Assembly (NCBI GenBank): GCA_035528905.1
Contig: DATKXU010000016.1
Location: 1 to 30,308 of the forward strand
Direction: 5' to 3'
DNA from: DATKXU01 sp035528905
GTDB lineage: Bacteria > Armatimonadota > UBA5829 > DTJY01
Length of the DNA: 30,308 nt
In this document: positions 1-6,162 of the stretch, in pieces
How positions within the stretch are numbered: the stretch's first letter is position 1
Layout of the letters: each line of letters starts with the position of its first letter
The notes under the pieces: model-generated
The model's input: the letters and a program-made list of their open reading frames with translations, nothing else
The model's database searches: none
Told to the model about the DNA's origin: nothing
Position numbers and translations under genes: made by a program

Positions 1-217
1 GCCAATCCTTCAAGTAACCTGCCCAGGCCAACGTGGGGAAAATCCGGGCGTTCAGCTCCGCATCAGCGGAAACGATGTACTTCAGCGGCTGAAGGTTCGC
101 AGCGGACGGCGAGAGCCGCGCCAGGTTCATCAGTTCCCATAAAGTCTCTGGCTCGATCCGTCTGTCCTGATAGAAGCGGCGGTAGCTTCGGTTTGCCCTA
201 ACTATGTCTTCCATCAT
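1..217 (-). CDS. Nitroreductase family protein, N-terminal 72 residues (3' end outside window)
   Basis: The minus-strand frame from 217 to the window edge gives 72 residues. They contain the flavin-reductase opening ANRSYRRFYQDRRI, followed by LARLSPSAANLQPLKYIVS. That pattern (RSxRxF, then ARxSPSaxNxQPxxY) is the FMN-binding N-terminus of NAD(P)H-dependent nitroreductase/oxidoreductase proteins, which reduce nitro-compounds, quinones or flavins in the cytoplasm as FMN homodimers. Two ATGs are adjacent (217 and 214). GGAGG at 226-230 lies 8 nt before the first, so 217 is chosen. A promoter-like TTGACA/TAACAT pair lies upstream (249-277). The substrate cannot be predicted from the visible part, and the C-terminal half is missing because the window ends. 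I am confident of the family, not of the role. Confidence 0.82.
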   Translation of the reverse strand, partial: MMEDIVRANRSYRRFYQDRRIEPETLWELMNLARLSPSAANLQPLKYIVSADAELNARIFPTLAWAGYLKDW

Positions 218-248
218 GCGGGAATCCTCCAAATAGGTTCTGAGTCGT

Positions 249-277
249 ATGTTAGGCTGGGACAAGGGGATTGTCAA
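249..277 (-). promoter_or_regulatory. Probable sigma70-type promoter for the nitroreductase gene
   Basis: On the minus strand TTGACA (272-277) is followed after exactly 17 nt by TAACAT (249-254), which matches TATAAT at 4 of 6 positions. The pair lies about 32 nt upstream of the start codon at 217. No operator is obvious. Confidence 0.55.
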
Positions 278-483
278 CTCCATTATTGTGGGCTGTAGTC
301 AATGCCGGACGGCGTCGGGTCAATTTCTCACCAGCCTGGTCGCATCCTGCCGCGCTGTTCGTAGCAAGCCCCTACATCGCGCTGCCGTTCTACCTTCAGG
401 CTGTCAGCTTCATTGAGCAGTGCATTGCCAAGTGAGGCTTATCCGCGGGACTGCGAACAGCGGATGCTCCAGGCGGCTGCGTG

Positions 484-2031
484 TCAGGAGGCGAGGCGAA
501 TGCCGTGGAGCGAGGGGACATGGGCGGACTGGCTCTGGACACTCTTGTCGTAGAGCTGGGCGTTCACGATCGCGGCAGTGGCTGACGACGCCAGTGTTTG
601 GAACAGCCTGATTCGCTCGTCGTTCAGCGGGACGTGCGCGTCGAAGAACAGGTTCATGACGCCCAGAGGGATCTCCTGATAGACAAGCGGTACGGACACA
701 GTATACCCGTCATGCCGGGCAAGCAGCCGCCAGGGCACGAACTCGACATCGGTGTAGATATCGCCAACGACGCAGACCCGTCTCTCCCTGAACGCCCTTG
801 CTGTGTGGCCGGAGTGGAATCCCGGCGGCCCGCTCGCCTCCACCTTCCGGGGCTCGGTTGGATTCAACATATCCTCAGGCAAGCCGTGTGTCACCACGGT
901 CGTCAGGGTTTCTCCAGCATCGTCCGCCAGCATAACAGAGGCAAAGCGAGCGGACAACATGCTGGCGGTATCTGACACCAGCGCCAACAGCACCACTCGA
1001 AGGTCCAAGGTATTGCTGAGACGAGAGGACATGTAGTGCACGGCCTCGAGATGCTCTATACGTGTGTGAGCATCGGCGTACGAAGCGCCAAACTCCGTTC
1101 CCAGCTTGATGAGGAGAACCAGCAAAGCAGAGACTCCGAGCAAGCGCGAGGCCCACCAGCACAGATCGAACTCGCCCACGCATACCAGGCTTGCTGCCTG
1201 GCCGATCGCGGACAGGAACAGATACTTAGTAACCCCATCGCTGAAGGCATCCTCGTCGCGGAGATAGCGCCGGCAAAACGCCGCGAATGCGACCAAGAGA
1301 ATTGCGAGGAAGAGCAGGTCCCAGAGCAGAGAATAGTGCAGCCACGCGCCGATGTGATACATGATCGCCGACGGGATTCCATAAAGTACATCACACATCC
1401 GAAGCCACATCTTCGGCATTTCGAGCACAAGGAGAACGAGCCATCCAGCCAGTGTAAGCACGCCAGCCAGCGCGCGGAGGCCTATCATCCGGCGGTGCTC
1501 CTTGCCGCAGACGGCGGTGCTCCACGCCGCGGCAGCGAGCATACAGACCGAGGCTGCATTGCAGCCGGCGGAGCAACGCAATGCAACCCTTTGCAGAGCG
1601 CCGGAGCCACCGAATGCAGACGCGGATGACAGCAGGTGGAAGAGGTCGCCGAGTACCAAGGCACTAAAAGCACTGACTACCAGCAGAATCCATTGCTCGC
1701 CTGATACGCGGTATTGCACCCAGAGGCAATAGATTATCCCACAGATAAACAGGATGCCGGAGATTTCGAGCAGAACGCTGCCCCAGGCGCTCGGCCAGAC
1801 GAGGGCATGGCCGAAACCCAGCCGCAGCGCCACGACGAACCCGGCCAAGACTACCGCCCAGATTGCAAGCCTGCCAATGTATGGTTGGGAAAGCCACTCC
1901 CGAATCTGTGCGAAAGCCGCGTTCGCCGCGCAACTCCTGGCTCCAGACTCCACTGGTGAAGAGACGGACTTCAACAACAACGCCCTGCCTTGCGCATACA
2001 CGCCACAGCGTACTGCCTGACTTACACCCAA
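484..2031 (-). CDS. Multi-pass membrane sensor protein with C-terminal GAF domain, no output domain
   Basis: The protein is up to 515 residues. Residues from about 50 to 325 form a hydrophobic region with roughly seven or eight membrane segments (for example AIWAVVLAGFVVAL, WILLVVSAFSALVLG, LAGVLTLAGWLVLLVL). A linker containing IEHLEAVHYMSSRLSNTLDL leads into a GAF domain at about 350-490, with the typical VSVPLVYQEIPLGVMNL and LFQTLASSATAAIVNAQLYD segments. In relatives this last helix continues into a histidine kinase, GGDEF or phosphatase domain. Here the protein stops about 20 residues later, so no effector is present. The longest frame begins with TTG at 2031 and I see no clear Shine-Dalgarno site there. 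A start nearer the first membrane segment is possible. It may be a truncated sensor kinase or a stand-alone sensor. The ligand is unknown. Confidence 0.7.
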   Translation of the reverse strand: MGVSQAVRCGVYAQGRALLLKSVSSPVESGARSCAANAAFAQIREWLSQPYIGRLAIWAVVLAGFVVALRLGFGHALVWPSAWGSVLLEISGILFICGIIYCLWVQYRVSGEQWILLVVSAFSALVLGDLFHLLSSASAFGGSGALQRVALRCSAGCNAASVCMLAAAAWSTAVCGKEHRRMIGLRALAGVLTLAGWLVLLVLEMPKMWLRMCDVLYGIPSAIMYHIGAWLHYSLLWDLLFLAILLVAFAAFCRRYLRDEDAFSDGVTKYLFLSAIGQAASLVCVGEFDLCWWASRLLGVSALLVLLIKLGTEFGASYADAHTRIEHLEAVHYMSSRLSNTLDLRVVLLALVSDTASMLSARFASVMLADDAGETLTTVVTHGLPEDMLNPTEPRKVEASGPPGFHSGHTARAFRERRVCVVGDIYTDVEFVPWRLLARHDGYTVSVPLVYQEIPLGVMNLFFDAHVPLNDERIRLFQTLASSATAAIVNAQLYDKSVQSQSAHVPSLHGIRLAS

Positions 2032-2120
2032 TCGCGCGCTGGTGCAGAAGGCAACGTCCGTGTCCTGATGTTCCTAATTGTTATTATGGGCAGGGGTGAG
2101 AGATTCTTTACTATGGGGAA

Positions 2121-2160
2121 GAGCCCGTTTCCGCGCGCTGCAGCGTGTGGAAACGGGCTC
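2121..2160 (-). terminator. Long perfect hairpin downstream of the exported-protein gene
   Basis: GAGCCCGTTTCC (2121-2132) pairs perfectly with GGAAACGGGCTC (2149-2160), a 12-bp stem. The 16-nt loop contains a further self-complementary CGCTGCAGCG. It lies 28 nt past the stop of the gene ending at 2189 and about 90 nt upstream of the start at 2031. On the minus strand it is followed by TTCCCC rather than a clean U tract, so it is a likely but not textbook intrinsic terminator, or an mRNA 3' end stabiliser. Confidence 0.6.
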
Positions 2161-2188
2161 TCAGGCGATTTCTAAACTTCGGGTTCGG

Positions 2189-2782
2189 CTAGGGCATGCC
2201 TATAAGGGCCGGCGGCATCGGAGGCAACTGGACTCCCATTGATGGGAGATTCGAGCGCGCGTAGCCAAGCGCCGCGGCTGCCGGGCTTGGACTACCGAAC
2301 ATGCCCTCGCGTACCTCGCCGCTGATCTCCGCCATGAATTCCTGCATGTACGATGACAGATCGGGAGGCGTATTCCTCTCTATGACAGCGAGCCGTGCCT
2401 CCCGGTCCATTGCGAATACCTGGAACAGCGTGTCCCAAGCGGCCCTCGGCATCGTCTCCTTCCTGTAAACCCCCGGAAGATGCGCCGTGATAACTCTGTT
2501 GTCCATCGTCTTGTACTTGAAGCGCAGGAGTTCGGTCACCTGGCCGTCCCAGTTCTTGACCTTCATAACCTTCACAGCTTTTGGCAGCACGCTGCTTAGG
2601 GTAAGAGTCGGCTCGCCGGAAGGGGTCAATGCGGCAACCCCAGGCGCCGGCGAAGGCTGAGCGACCCCCGGCGCTGGCGCCTGAGCCTGAAGCTGCTGCC
2701 AGCAGCAGACCAACACGATCACTGCTGCGATTAAACACACAGGCATCAACCAAACCTTATGCGTACTCACTGCGCGAGACAT
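2189..2782 (-). CDS. Small exported or membrane-anchored protein of unknown function
   Basis: The protein is 197 residues. A basic N-terminus (MSRAVSTHK) is followed by a hydrophobic segment at about 10-28 (VWLMPVCLIAAVIVLVC), which is a signal peptide or membrane anchor. A Pro/Ala-rich linker (about 33-55) then leads to a folded part with strand-like segments (LTLSSVLPKAVKVMKVKNW, TELLRFKYKTMDNRVITAHL) and a helical C-terminal half, ending in a Pro-rich tail. I do not recognise a family. The Cys-Cys at the end of the hydrophobic segment (VLVCCW) does not form a clear lipobox. AGGAGG lies about 8 nt before ATG 2782, and a near-consensus promoter sits at 2879-2907. The gene appears monocistronic, bounded by that promoter and the 2121-2160 hairpin. 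The exported location is inferred from the N-terminus only. Confidence 0.72.
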   Translation of the reverse strand: MSRAVSTHKVWLMPVCLIAAVIVLVCCWQQLQAQAPAPGVAQPSPAPGVAALTPSGEPTLTLSSVLPKAVKVMKVKNWDGQVTELLRFKYKTMDNRVITAHLPGVYRKETMPRAAWDTLFQVFAMDREARLAVIERNTPPDLSSYMQEFMAEISGEVREGMFGSPSPAAAALGYARSNLPSMGVQLPPMPPALIGMP

Positions 2783-2878
2783 TCCACTGCCTCCTCTTCT
2801 AAGGCGCCCAGGGGATTACGATCCTGTGATGCAAGCTTGCAGGTTCACTGCTCCGAGGGTGCCCGCGGCTTTACTCCG

Positions 2879-2907
2879 ATTGTACCGGGCTGCGGCCCAA
2901 CTGTCAA
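2879..2907 (-). promoter_or_regulatory. Near-consensus sigma70 promoter for the exported-protein gene
   Basis: On the minus strand TTGACA (2902-2907) is followed after 17 nt by TACAAT (2879-2884), matching the consensus at 6/6 and 5/6. The spacer contains the inverted repeat GGGC-CGCA-GCCC, which could be an operator half-site pair or coincidence. It points at the start codon at 2782, giving a leader of about 90 nt. Confidence 0.7.
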
Positions 2908-2983
2908 CCAGACCATGCATCAAAGACGGTCGCACAATTCTTAGACGACCCACTTGGGACACAATGTTCCACTCCAATGCAGC

Positions 2984-3013
2984 TTGACAACCTCGAGGTG
3001 AAACGAATACACT
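2984..3013 (+). promoter_or_regulatory. Probable glnA promoter
   Basis: TTGACA (2984-2989) is followed after 18 nt by TACACT (3008-3013), matching TATAAT at 4/6. Transcription would start near 3020, giving a 5' leader of about 125 nt before the glnA start at 3146. It is divergent from the promoter at 2879-2907. The 2783-3145 interval also holds a GCAAGCTTGC palindrome (2831-2840). I see no known riboswitch in it. Confidence 0.6.
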
Positions 3014-3145
3014 ACTGTCGAGTTGATTGGAGAGCTTGAGGCCGGGCAGTTTCAAGACGTGTCTCCGGCGCTGGCATCGGAATCAAATTCTTCCTCGGGC
3101 GCCTGTTTGGCGCGATCGGTGAGTGCAACGAATAAGGAGGCCCAC

Positions 3146-4480
3146 ATGGACAGCCAGTCGAGAGAAGACGTCCTCCGGCAGGTCTGCGAAAACAACGTCG
3201 AGTTCATCAGACTCTGGTTTACCGACATCTTTGGAACGCTCAAGGCCGTGGCGATTACCGGAGAGGCGCTCGAGCGCGCTCTGGACGAGGGGATGGCGTT
3301 CGACGGCTCGTCAGTCACGGGCTACCAGGACATCCAAGAGGGCGACATGTTTGCCGTGCCCGATCCGACCACGTTCTGCCTGCTGCCCTTGTCCGCCGCA
3401 GGCGGATACGACGGCGTCGCACGTATGTTCTGCGACATCAAGAACCCGGATGGATCGCCCTACGAAGGCGACCCGCGGCATATTTTGAAGCGGAACTGCG
3501 AGATTGCGAAGCAGAAAGGTTTCACTTTCTACGTCGGGCCGGAACTGGAGTTCTTTTACTTCAGGAATAGCCTCGGCACCGAGATAATTGACCACGGCGG
3601 GTATTTCGACCTCACGCCGATGGACGCCGGCAGCAACCTCCGGAGGGACACCGTCGCGTGCCTGAAGGGGATGGGCATCCCAGTTGAATTCAGCCACCAC
3701 GAAGCCGCGCCCAGCCAGCACGAGATTGACCTGCGCTACTCGGACGCCGTTACGATGGCCGATAGAGCGATGACCTACAGGCTGATCGTCAAGGAGATTG
3801 CCGCGCAGAACGGCGTGTACGCAACCTTCATGCCGAAGCCGATCTACGGCAAGCCCGGAAGCGGCATGCATACGCACCAATCACTCTTCCGCGGTGACAA
3901 GAACGTATTCTACGACCCGGACGACGTGAACCGCATGTCGGGCATCGCGAAAGCATACACCGCGGGCCTTCTGAAGCACTCGCGCGAGATTTGCTCGATC
4001 CTGGCACAGTGGGTGAACTCTTACAAACGGCTCGTGCCCGGCTACGAAGCCCCCGTCTACATAGCCTGGTCGCACCGAAACCGGTCCGCGCTGGTCCGCG
4101 TGCCCGCCTTCAAACCGGGGAAGGAGTCGGCAGCCAGGGTGGAGCTCCGTTGCCCGGATCCCGCGTGCAACCCGTACCTGGCGTTCACCGTAATGCTCGC
4201 GGCAGGTCTCGCGGGGATCGAAAACAAGTATGAGCTCCCGGAGCCGATGGAGAAGAACCTCTACGAGCTTTCGGAGAAAGAAAGGCAGGAGATGGGCATC
4301 GAATGCCTTCCCGCAAGCCTCGTCGAGGCTCTGGCGGAGACGGAGAAGAGCGAGTTGGTCCGCAAGGCGCTCGGTGATCACGTATTCGAGCGGTTCCTGG
4401 AGCTGAAGAAAGTCGAGTGGGACGAGTTCCGCACTCAGGTAACCCAGTGGGAAATCGAGAGGTATCTGCCGGTTCTATAG
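3146..4480 (+). CDS. glnA: Glutamine synthetase, type I (GSI-alpha-like)
   Basis: This enzyme makes glutamine from glutamate, ammonia and ATP in the cytoplasm and is the main entry of ammonium into biomass. The protein is 444 residues, the usual GSI-alpha size. Signatures in order: WFTDIFGTLK, the FDGSSVTGY motif, the metal-site segment GPELEFFYF, the ATP/glutamate region EFSHHEAAPSQHEIDLRY, the FMPKPIYGKPGSGMHTHQS loop, and the YKRLVPGYEAP and NRSALVRVP segments. The C-terminal part reads NLYELSEKER rather than an adenylylated NLYDLP-type site, so control by adenylylation is unlikely. ATG 3146 is chosen because AAGGAGG (3134-3140) precedes it. The longer in-frame extension to 3023 has no such site and lies in the leader. 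Where Bacillus-type enzymes carry the feedback Arg (VRIEESD), this protein has QDIQEGD. Confidence 0.95.
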   Translation: MDSQSREDVLRQVCENNVEFIRLWFTDIFGTLKAVAITGEALERALDEGMAFDGSSVTGYQDIQEGDMFAVPDPTTFCLLPLSAAGGYDGVARMFCDIKNPDGSPYEGDPRHILKRNCEIAKQKGFTFYVGPELEFFYFRNSLGTEIIDHGGYFDLTPMDAGSNLRRDTVACLKGMGIPVEFSHHEAAPSQHEIDLRYSDAVTMADRAMTYRLIVKEIAAQNGVYATFMPKPIYGKPGSGMHTHQSLFRGDKNVFYDPDDVNRMSGIAKAYTAGLLKHSREICSILAQWVNSYKRLVPGYEAPVYIAWSHRNRSALVRVPAFKPGKESAARVELRCPDPACNPYLAFTVMLAAGLAGIENKYELPEPMEKNLYELSEKERQEMGIECLPASLVEALAETEKSELVRKALGDHVFERFLELKKVEWDEFRTQVTQWEIERYLPVL

Positions 4481-4508
4481 CGGCCTCGGAACGGAGACCC
4501 AACTGGAC

Positions 4509-4545
4509 AAAAAAAGAGCCCCATCCCGCGCCTGCGAGACGGAGC
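4509..4545 (-). terminator. Strong intrinsic terminator (minus strand)
   Basis: On the minus strand GCTCCGTCTCGC and GCGGGATGGGGC (4518-4545) form a 12-bp stem with loop AGGC, followed by TC and then TTTTTTT (4509-4515). Three of the pairs are G-U on this strand and would be A-C mismatches on the other, and the A-run precedes the stem on the plus strand. The terminator is therefore built for minus-strand transcripts, not for glnA. Confidence 0.85.
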
Positions 4546-4587
4546 AAATGAAAGGAAGAGTCGAACGCCACATCAATAGGGCGTTCT
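4509..4587 (-). ncRNA. Candidate small RNA (about 79 nt), minus strand, convergent to glnA
   Basis: This is a complete transcription unit with no open reading frame. A TTGACA-N17-TATTAT promoter (4594-4622) predicts a start near 4586-4587. The transcript would open directly with a 7-bp hairpin (GAACGCC 4580-4586 with GGCGTTC 4563-4569 in + coordinates, 10-nt loop). A pyrimidine-rich single-stranded linker (4546-4562, containing CUCUUCCUUUC) follows, then a 12-bp terminator hairpin with seven U. The linker is anti-Shine-Dalgarno-like: CUUCCUUUC (4550-4558) can form nine contiguous pairs, one of them G-U, with the GAAAGGAGG ribosome site of the adjacent ferredoxin gene (4862-4870). The alternative is that it is only the 3' end of the ferredoxin mRNA with an internal promoter. 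No known RNA family is recognised. Confidence 0.6.
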
Positions 4588-4593
4588 ACAGCA

Positions 4594-4622
4594 ATAATAG
4601 CTAGGCTACCCTAGTTTGTCAA
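4594..4622 (-). promoter_or_regulatory. Near-consensus sigma70 promoter for the candidate sRNA
   Basis: On the minus strand TTGACA (4617-4622) is followed after 17 nt by TATTAT (4594-4599), matching at 6/6 and 5/6. The spacer contains the inverted repeat CTAGG-GTAG-CCTAG (4601-4614), which might be an operator. It fires away from the ferredoxin gene toward the glnA 3' end, where no minus-strand protein gene exists. Confidence 0.72.
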
Positions 4623-4640
4623 GCAATTGTTTGCAACTTG

Positions 4641-4654
4641 TTGCGTGCACGCAA
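4641..4654. repeat. Perfect 14-bp palindrome just past the ferredoxin stop codon
   Basis: TTGCGTGCACGCAA is its own reverse complement. It sits 5 nt beyond the end of the ferredoxin gene and 18 nt upstream of the -35 box of the sRNA promoter. That position would suit a dimeric regulator's operator or an mRNA 3' hairpin. There is no U tract, so it is not an intrinsic terminator. Confidence 0.5.
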
Positions 4655-4659
4655 GTCGC

Positions 4660-4854
4660 TCATTCCTCATGGATTATTATAGCCCCCGTCGGGCAGGCGT
4701 CCGCCGCTTCTCTCGCCCGTTCGTCAAGGCCGGGCTCCGGGTTTTCGTTGATCACATGGGCCAGATCGTCGTCCCCCATCTCGAAGACCTCCGGGCAAAT
4801 GTCCACGCAAATCGCATCGCCTATGCAAAGGCTTTCGTCAACCTCCAGTCTCAC
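4660..4854 (-). CDS. Single-cluster ferredoxin with Asp in place of the second Cys ligand
   Basis: A 64-residue cytoplasmic electron carrier. Residues 10-21 read CIGDAICVDICP and the C-terminal ligand is in ACPTGAI (Cys54). This is the one-cluster ferredoxin fold of Thermotoga and Pyrococcus. The expected second ligand at position 13 is Asp, as in the Pyrococcus furiosus ferredoxin, where Asp gives a [4Fe-4S] cluster that easily converts to [3Fe-4S]. Cys20 corresponds to a disulfide Cys in relatives, but its partner is missing. Translation starts with GTG at 4854, preceded by AAAGGAGG with a 7-nt spacer. It is a plausible partner for the hydrogenase or for oxidoreductases of sugar fermentation, but it is not in their operon. 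Confidence 0.9.
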   Translation of the reverse strand: MRLEVDESLCIGDAICVDICPEVFEMGDDDLAHVINENPEPGLDERAREAADACPTGAIIIHEE

Positions 4855-4994
4855 CTGAGAACCTCCTTTCGAGTTCGCCGTGCGCAGGCAGGACAGAACG
4901 CGAGATTTGTTGTATGCAGATTAAACGGGAGACGGCTTCATTCCTGCATCAGTCGGCCTCGACCGCGACTTCCGGCGGGTCCGGTGCGACTTTA

Positions 4995-5009
4995 CCCCGG
5001 CAGCCGGGG
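4995..5009 (-). terminator. Short GC hairpin downstream of the GH130 gene
   Basis: CCCCGG-CTG-CCGGGG on the minus strand is a perfect 6-bp stem 38 nt after the stop at 5048. It is followed by TAAAG, not a U tract, so termination here is only a possibility. The rest of the 193-bp gap holds the ferredoxin ribosome site and nothing else that I can identify. Confidence 0.3.
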
Positions 5010-5047
5010 AGACGAAACGCGAGTGAACCCGAGAGCAGCGCCAGCAC

Positions 5048-6028
5048 CTACCTGCATGGTTTCTGGCCGGGGAAGGGATTCTTCAGGCACAGGTCAACCA
5101 GCTCGGAGACGCTGCCGAACGCGAGCCCGATGCACGTGTCCGCCGCGCCGTAGTAGACCCAAAGCTCGTCCTCGCCTCGTGGAATCGCCGCCGTCGGGAA
5201 CACGACGTTGCCCACGATCCCGACTCGCTCGTAGTACTCCTCCGGGGACATTACAGGCTCGTTGATCTTCCCTATGATGCGGCTCGGGTCTTCCAAGTCG
5301 AGCAGCATGCAGCCCATCATGTAGATGTAGCCGTTCATTCCCTTGCGGCAGCCGTGATAGACGGTGAGCCATCCCTTGTCGGTCTTGACGGGCGGCGCCG
5401 CCGGGCCGACCTTTATGCTCTCCCAATACCGGTGATACTTCTCCAACAGGAGCTTCGTGCGGCCCCAGTGGATCATGTCCGGCGAGTAGCCGATGTAGAT
5501 ATCACCCTCGGAAACGCCCTGCGGCCGTTCGAGCCGCACGTAATCGCCCTTGATCTTCTCCGGGAAAAGAGCGCAGTTTCTGTGATCCGGCCCGGCGATG
5601 AAGCCGATTGTCTCGATGGACTTGAAATCATCGGTGCGGGCCAGCATGATTCGCCCGCCGAGCCTCGATGCGACGTTGTAGGTAATGTAGTACACGCCGT
5701 CGAGCGGCGTGATGCGGGCGTCGAATATGCCCTCGTGCGGGACGTATGGATACTCGTCCGGCGGCACGATCACGTTCTTCGGCTCGATCTCGAAATGTAT
5801 GCCGTCGTCGCTCCAGCCGATGAAGAACCGCGGCACCCACTCGCGGTCCCATGCGTGGATCAGGCCGACGGTCTTATCCTCGTAGGCCGCGAAGCCGCTG
5901 TTGAAGACGCACGCGGCGCCGCCGGGGATATCCTCCGCCGTGATAATCGGGTTGTCGTGATAGCGCTTCAGCAGCCCGTTGCCGATATACGCGGGTATCC
6001 CCTGGTATCTATCCTGGTTTTCGCTCAT
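5048..6028 (-). CDS. GH130-family glycoside phosphorylase (mannoside-type)
   Basis: The protein is 326 residues with a five-bladed beta-propeller pattern and no signal peptide, so it is cytoplasmic. Family marks are NPIITAEDIPGGAACVFNSG (22-44), FIGWSDDGIHF, the central FDARITPLDGVYYITYN (102-118), WESIKVGPAAPPVKT with YHG, and the late GNVVFPTAAIPRGEDELWVYYGAAD. GH130 enzymes phosphorolyse beta-mannosyl linkages (4-O-beta-mannosylglucose, mannooligosaccharides, beta-1,2-mannosides) to mannose 1-phosphate. The general-acid Asp is kept (Asp103), but the usual EDPR context reads FDAR here, so the exact subgroup is uncertain. GGAGG stands 7 nt before ATG 6028. It lies downstream of the secreted GH31 gene with a terminator-like element between, so separate expression is likely. 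Confidence 0.88.
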   Translation of the reverse strand: MSENQDRYQGIPAYIGNGLLKRYHDNPIITAEDIPGGAACVFNSGFAAYEDKTVGLIHAWDREWVPRFFIGWSDDGIHFEIEPKNVIVPPDEYPYVPHEGIFDARITPLDGVYYITYNVASRLGGRIMLARTDDFKSIETIGFIAGPDHRNCALFPEKIKGDYVRLERPQGVSEGDIYIGYSPDMIHWGRTKLLLEKYHRYWESIKVGPAAPPVKTDKGWLTVYHGCRKGMNGYIYMMGCMLLDLEDPSRIIGKINEPVMSPEEYYERVGIVGNVVFPTAAIPRGEDELWVYYGAADTCIGLAFGSVSELVDLCLKNPFPGQKPCR

Positions 6029-6077
6029 GGTTGTACCTCCACACGCCCCGCCCTAAAGGACAGGCTAACATCTATCC

Positions 6078-6140
6078 AAAAGCACCGTAAACGGCGCTGC
6101 AGCCGCACTTGCGCAAATGAGCCTGGTTCACCAGGCTTTT
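6078..6140. repeat. Palindromic element, copy A (two hairpins; minus-strand terminator)
   Basis: This shares both ends with the element at 8671-8736: AAAGCACCGTAAACGGCGCTG on the left and GAGCCTGGTTCACC-GGCTTT on the right, with an unrelated middle. The left hairpin (6082-6097) reads GCGCCG-TTTA-CGGTGC-TTTT on the minus strand, a compact intrinsic terminator for the GH31 gene. The right hairpin (6120-6137) is AGCCTGG-TTCA-CCAGGCT followed by TTTT on the plus strand. Confidence 0.75.
6082..6097 (-). terminator. Intrinsic terminator after the GH31 gene
   Basis: On the minus strand GCGCCG and CGGTGC pair (one G-U) around a TTTA loop and are followed directly by TTTT. It lies about 65 nt after the stop codon at 6163. 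Confidence 0.6.
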
Positions 6141-6162
6141 CTTCTCGTGCCAGACCGGCCGT

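Noticed and set aside
283..435. Plus-strand frame ending ALFVASPYIALPFYLQAV and a stop, resembling an ABC (molybdate-type) permease segment
   Set aside because: It is only about 30 residues, without a start, ribosome site or further permease motifs. It could be a decayed remnant or chance.
3023..3145. Longer N-terminus for glutamine synthetase
   Set aside because: It lies between the promoter and the AAGGAGG site and does not resemble GS; ATG 3146 fits the family start.
4627..5265. Plus-strand frames opposite the ferredoxin and GH130 genes, and the many other long frames opposite minus-strand genes
   Set aside because: They are GC-rich shadow frames with no family motifs or ribosome sites, antisense to well-supported genes.
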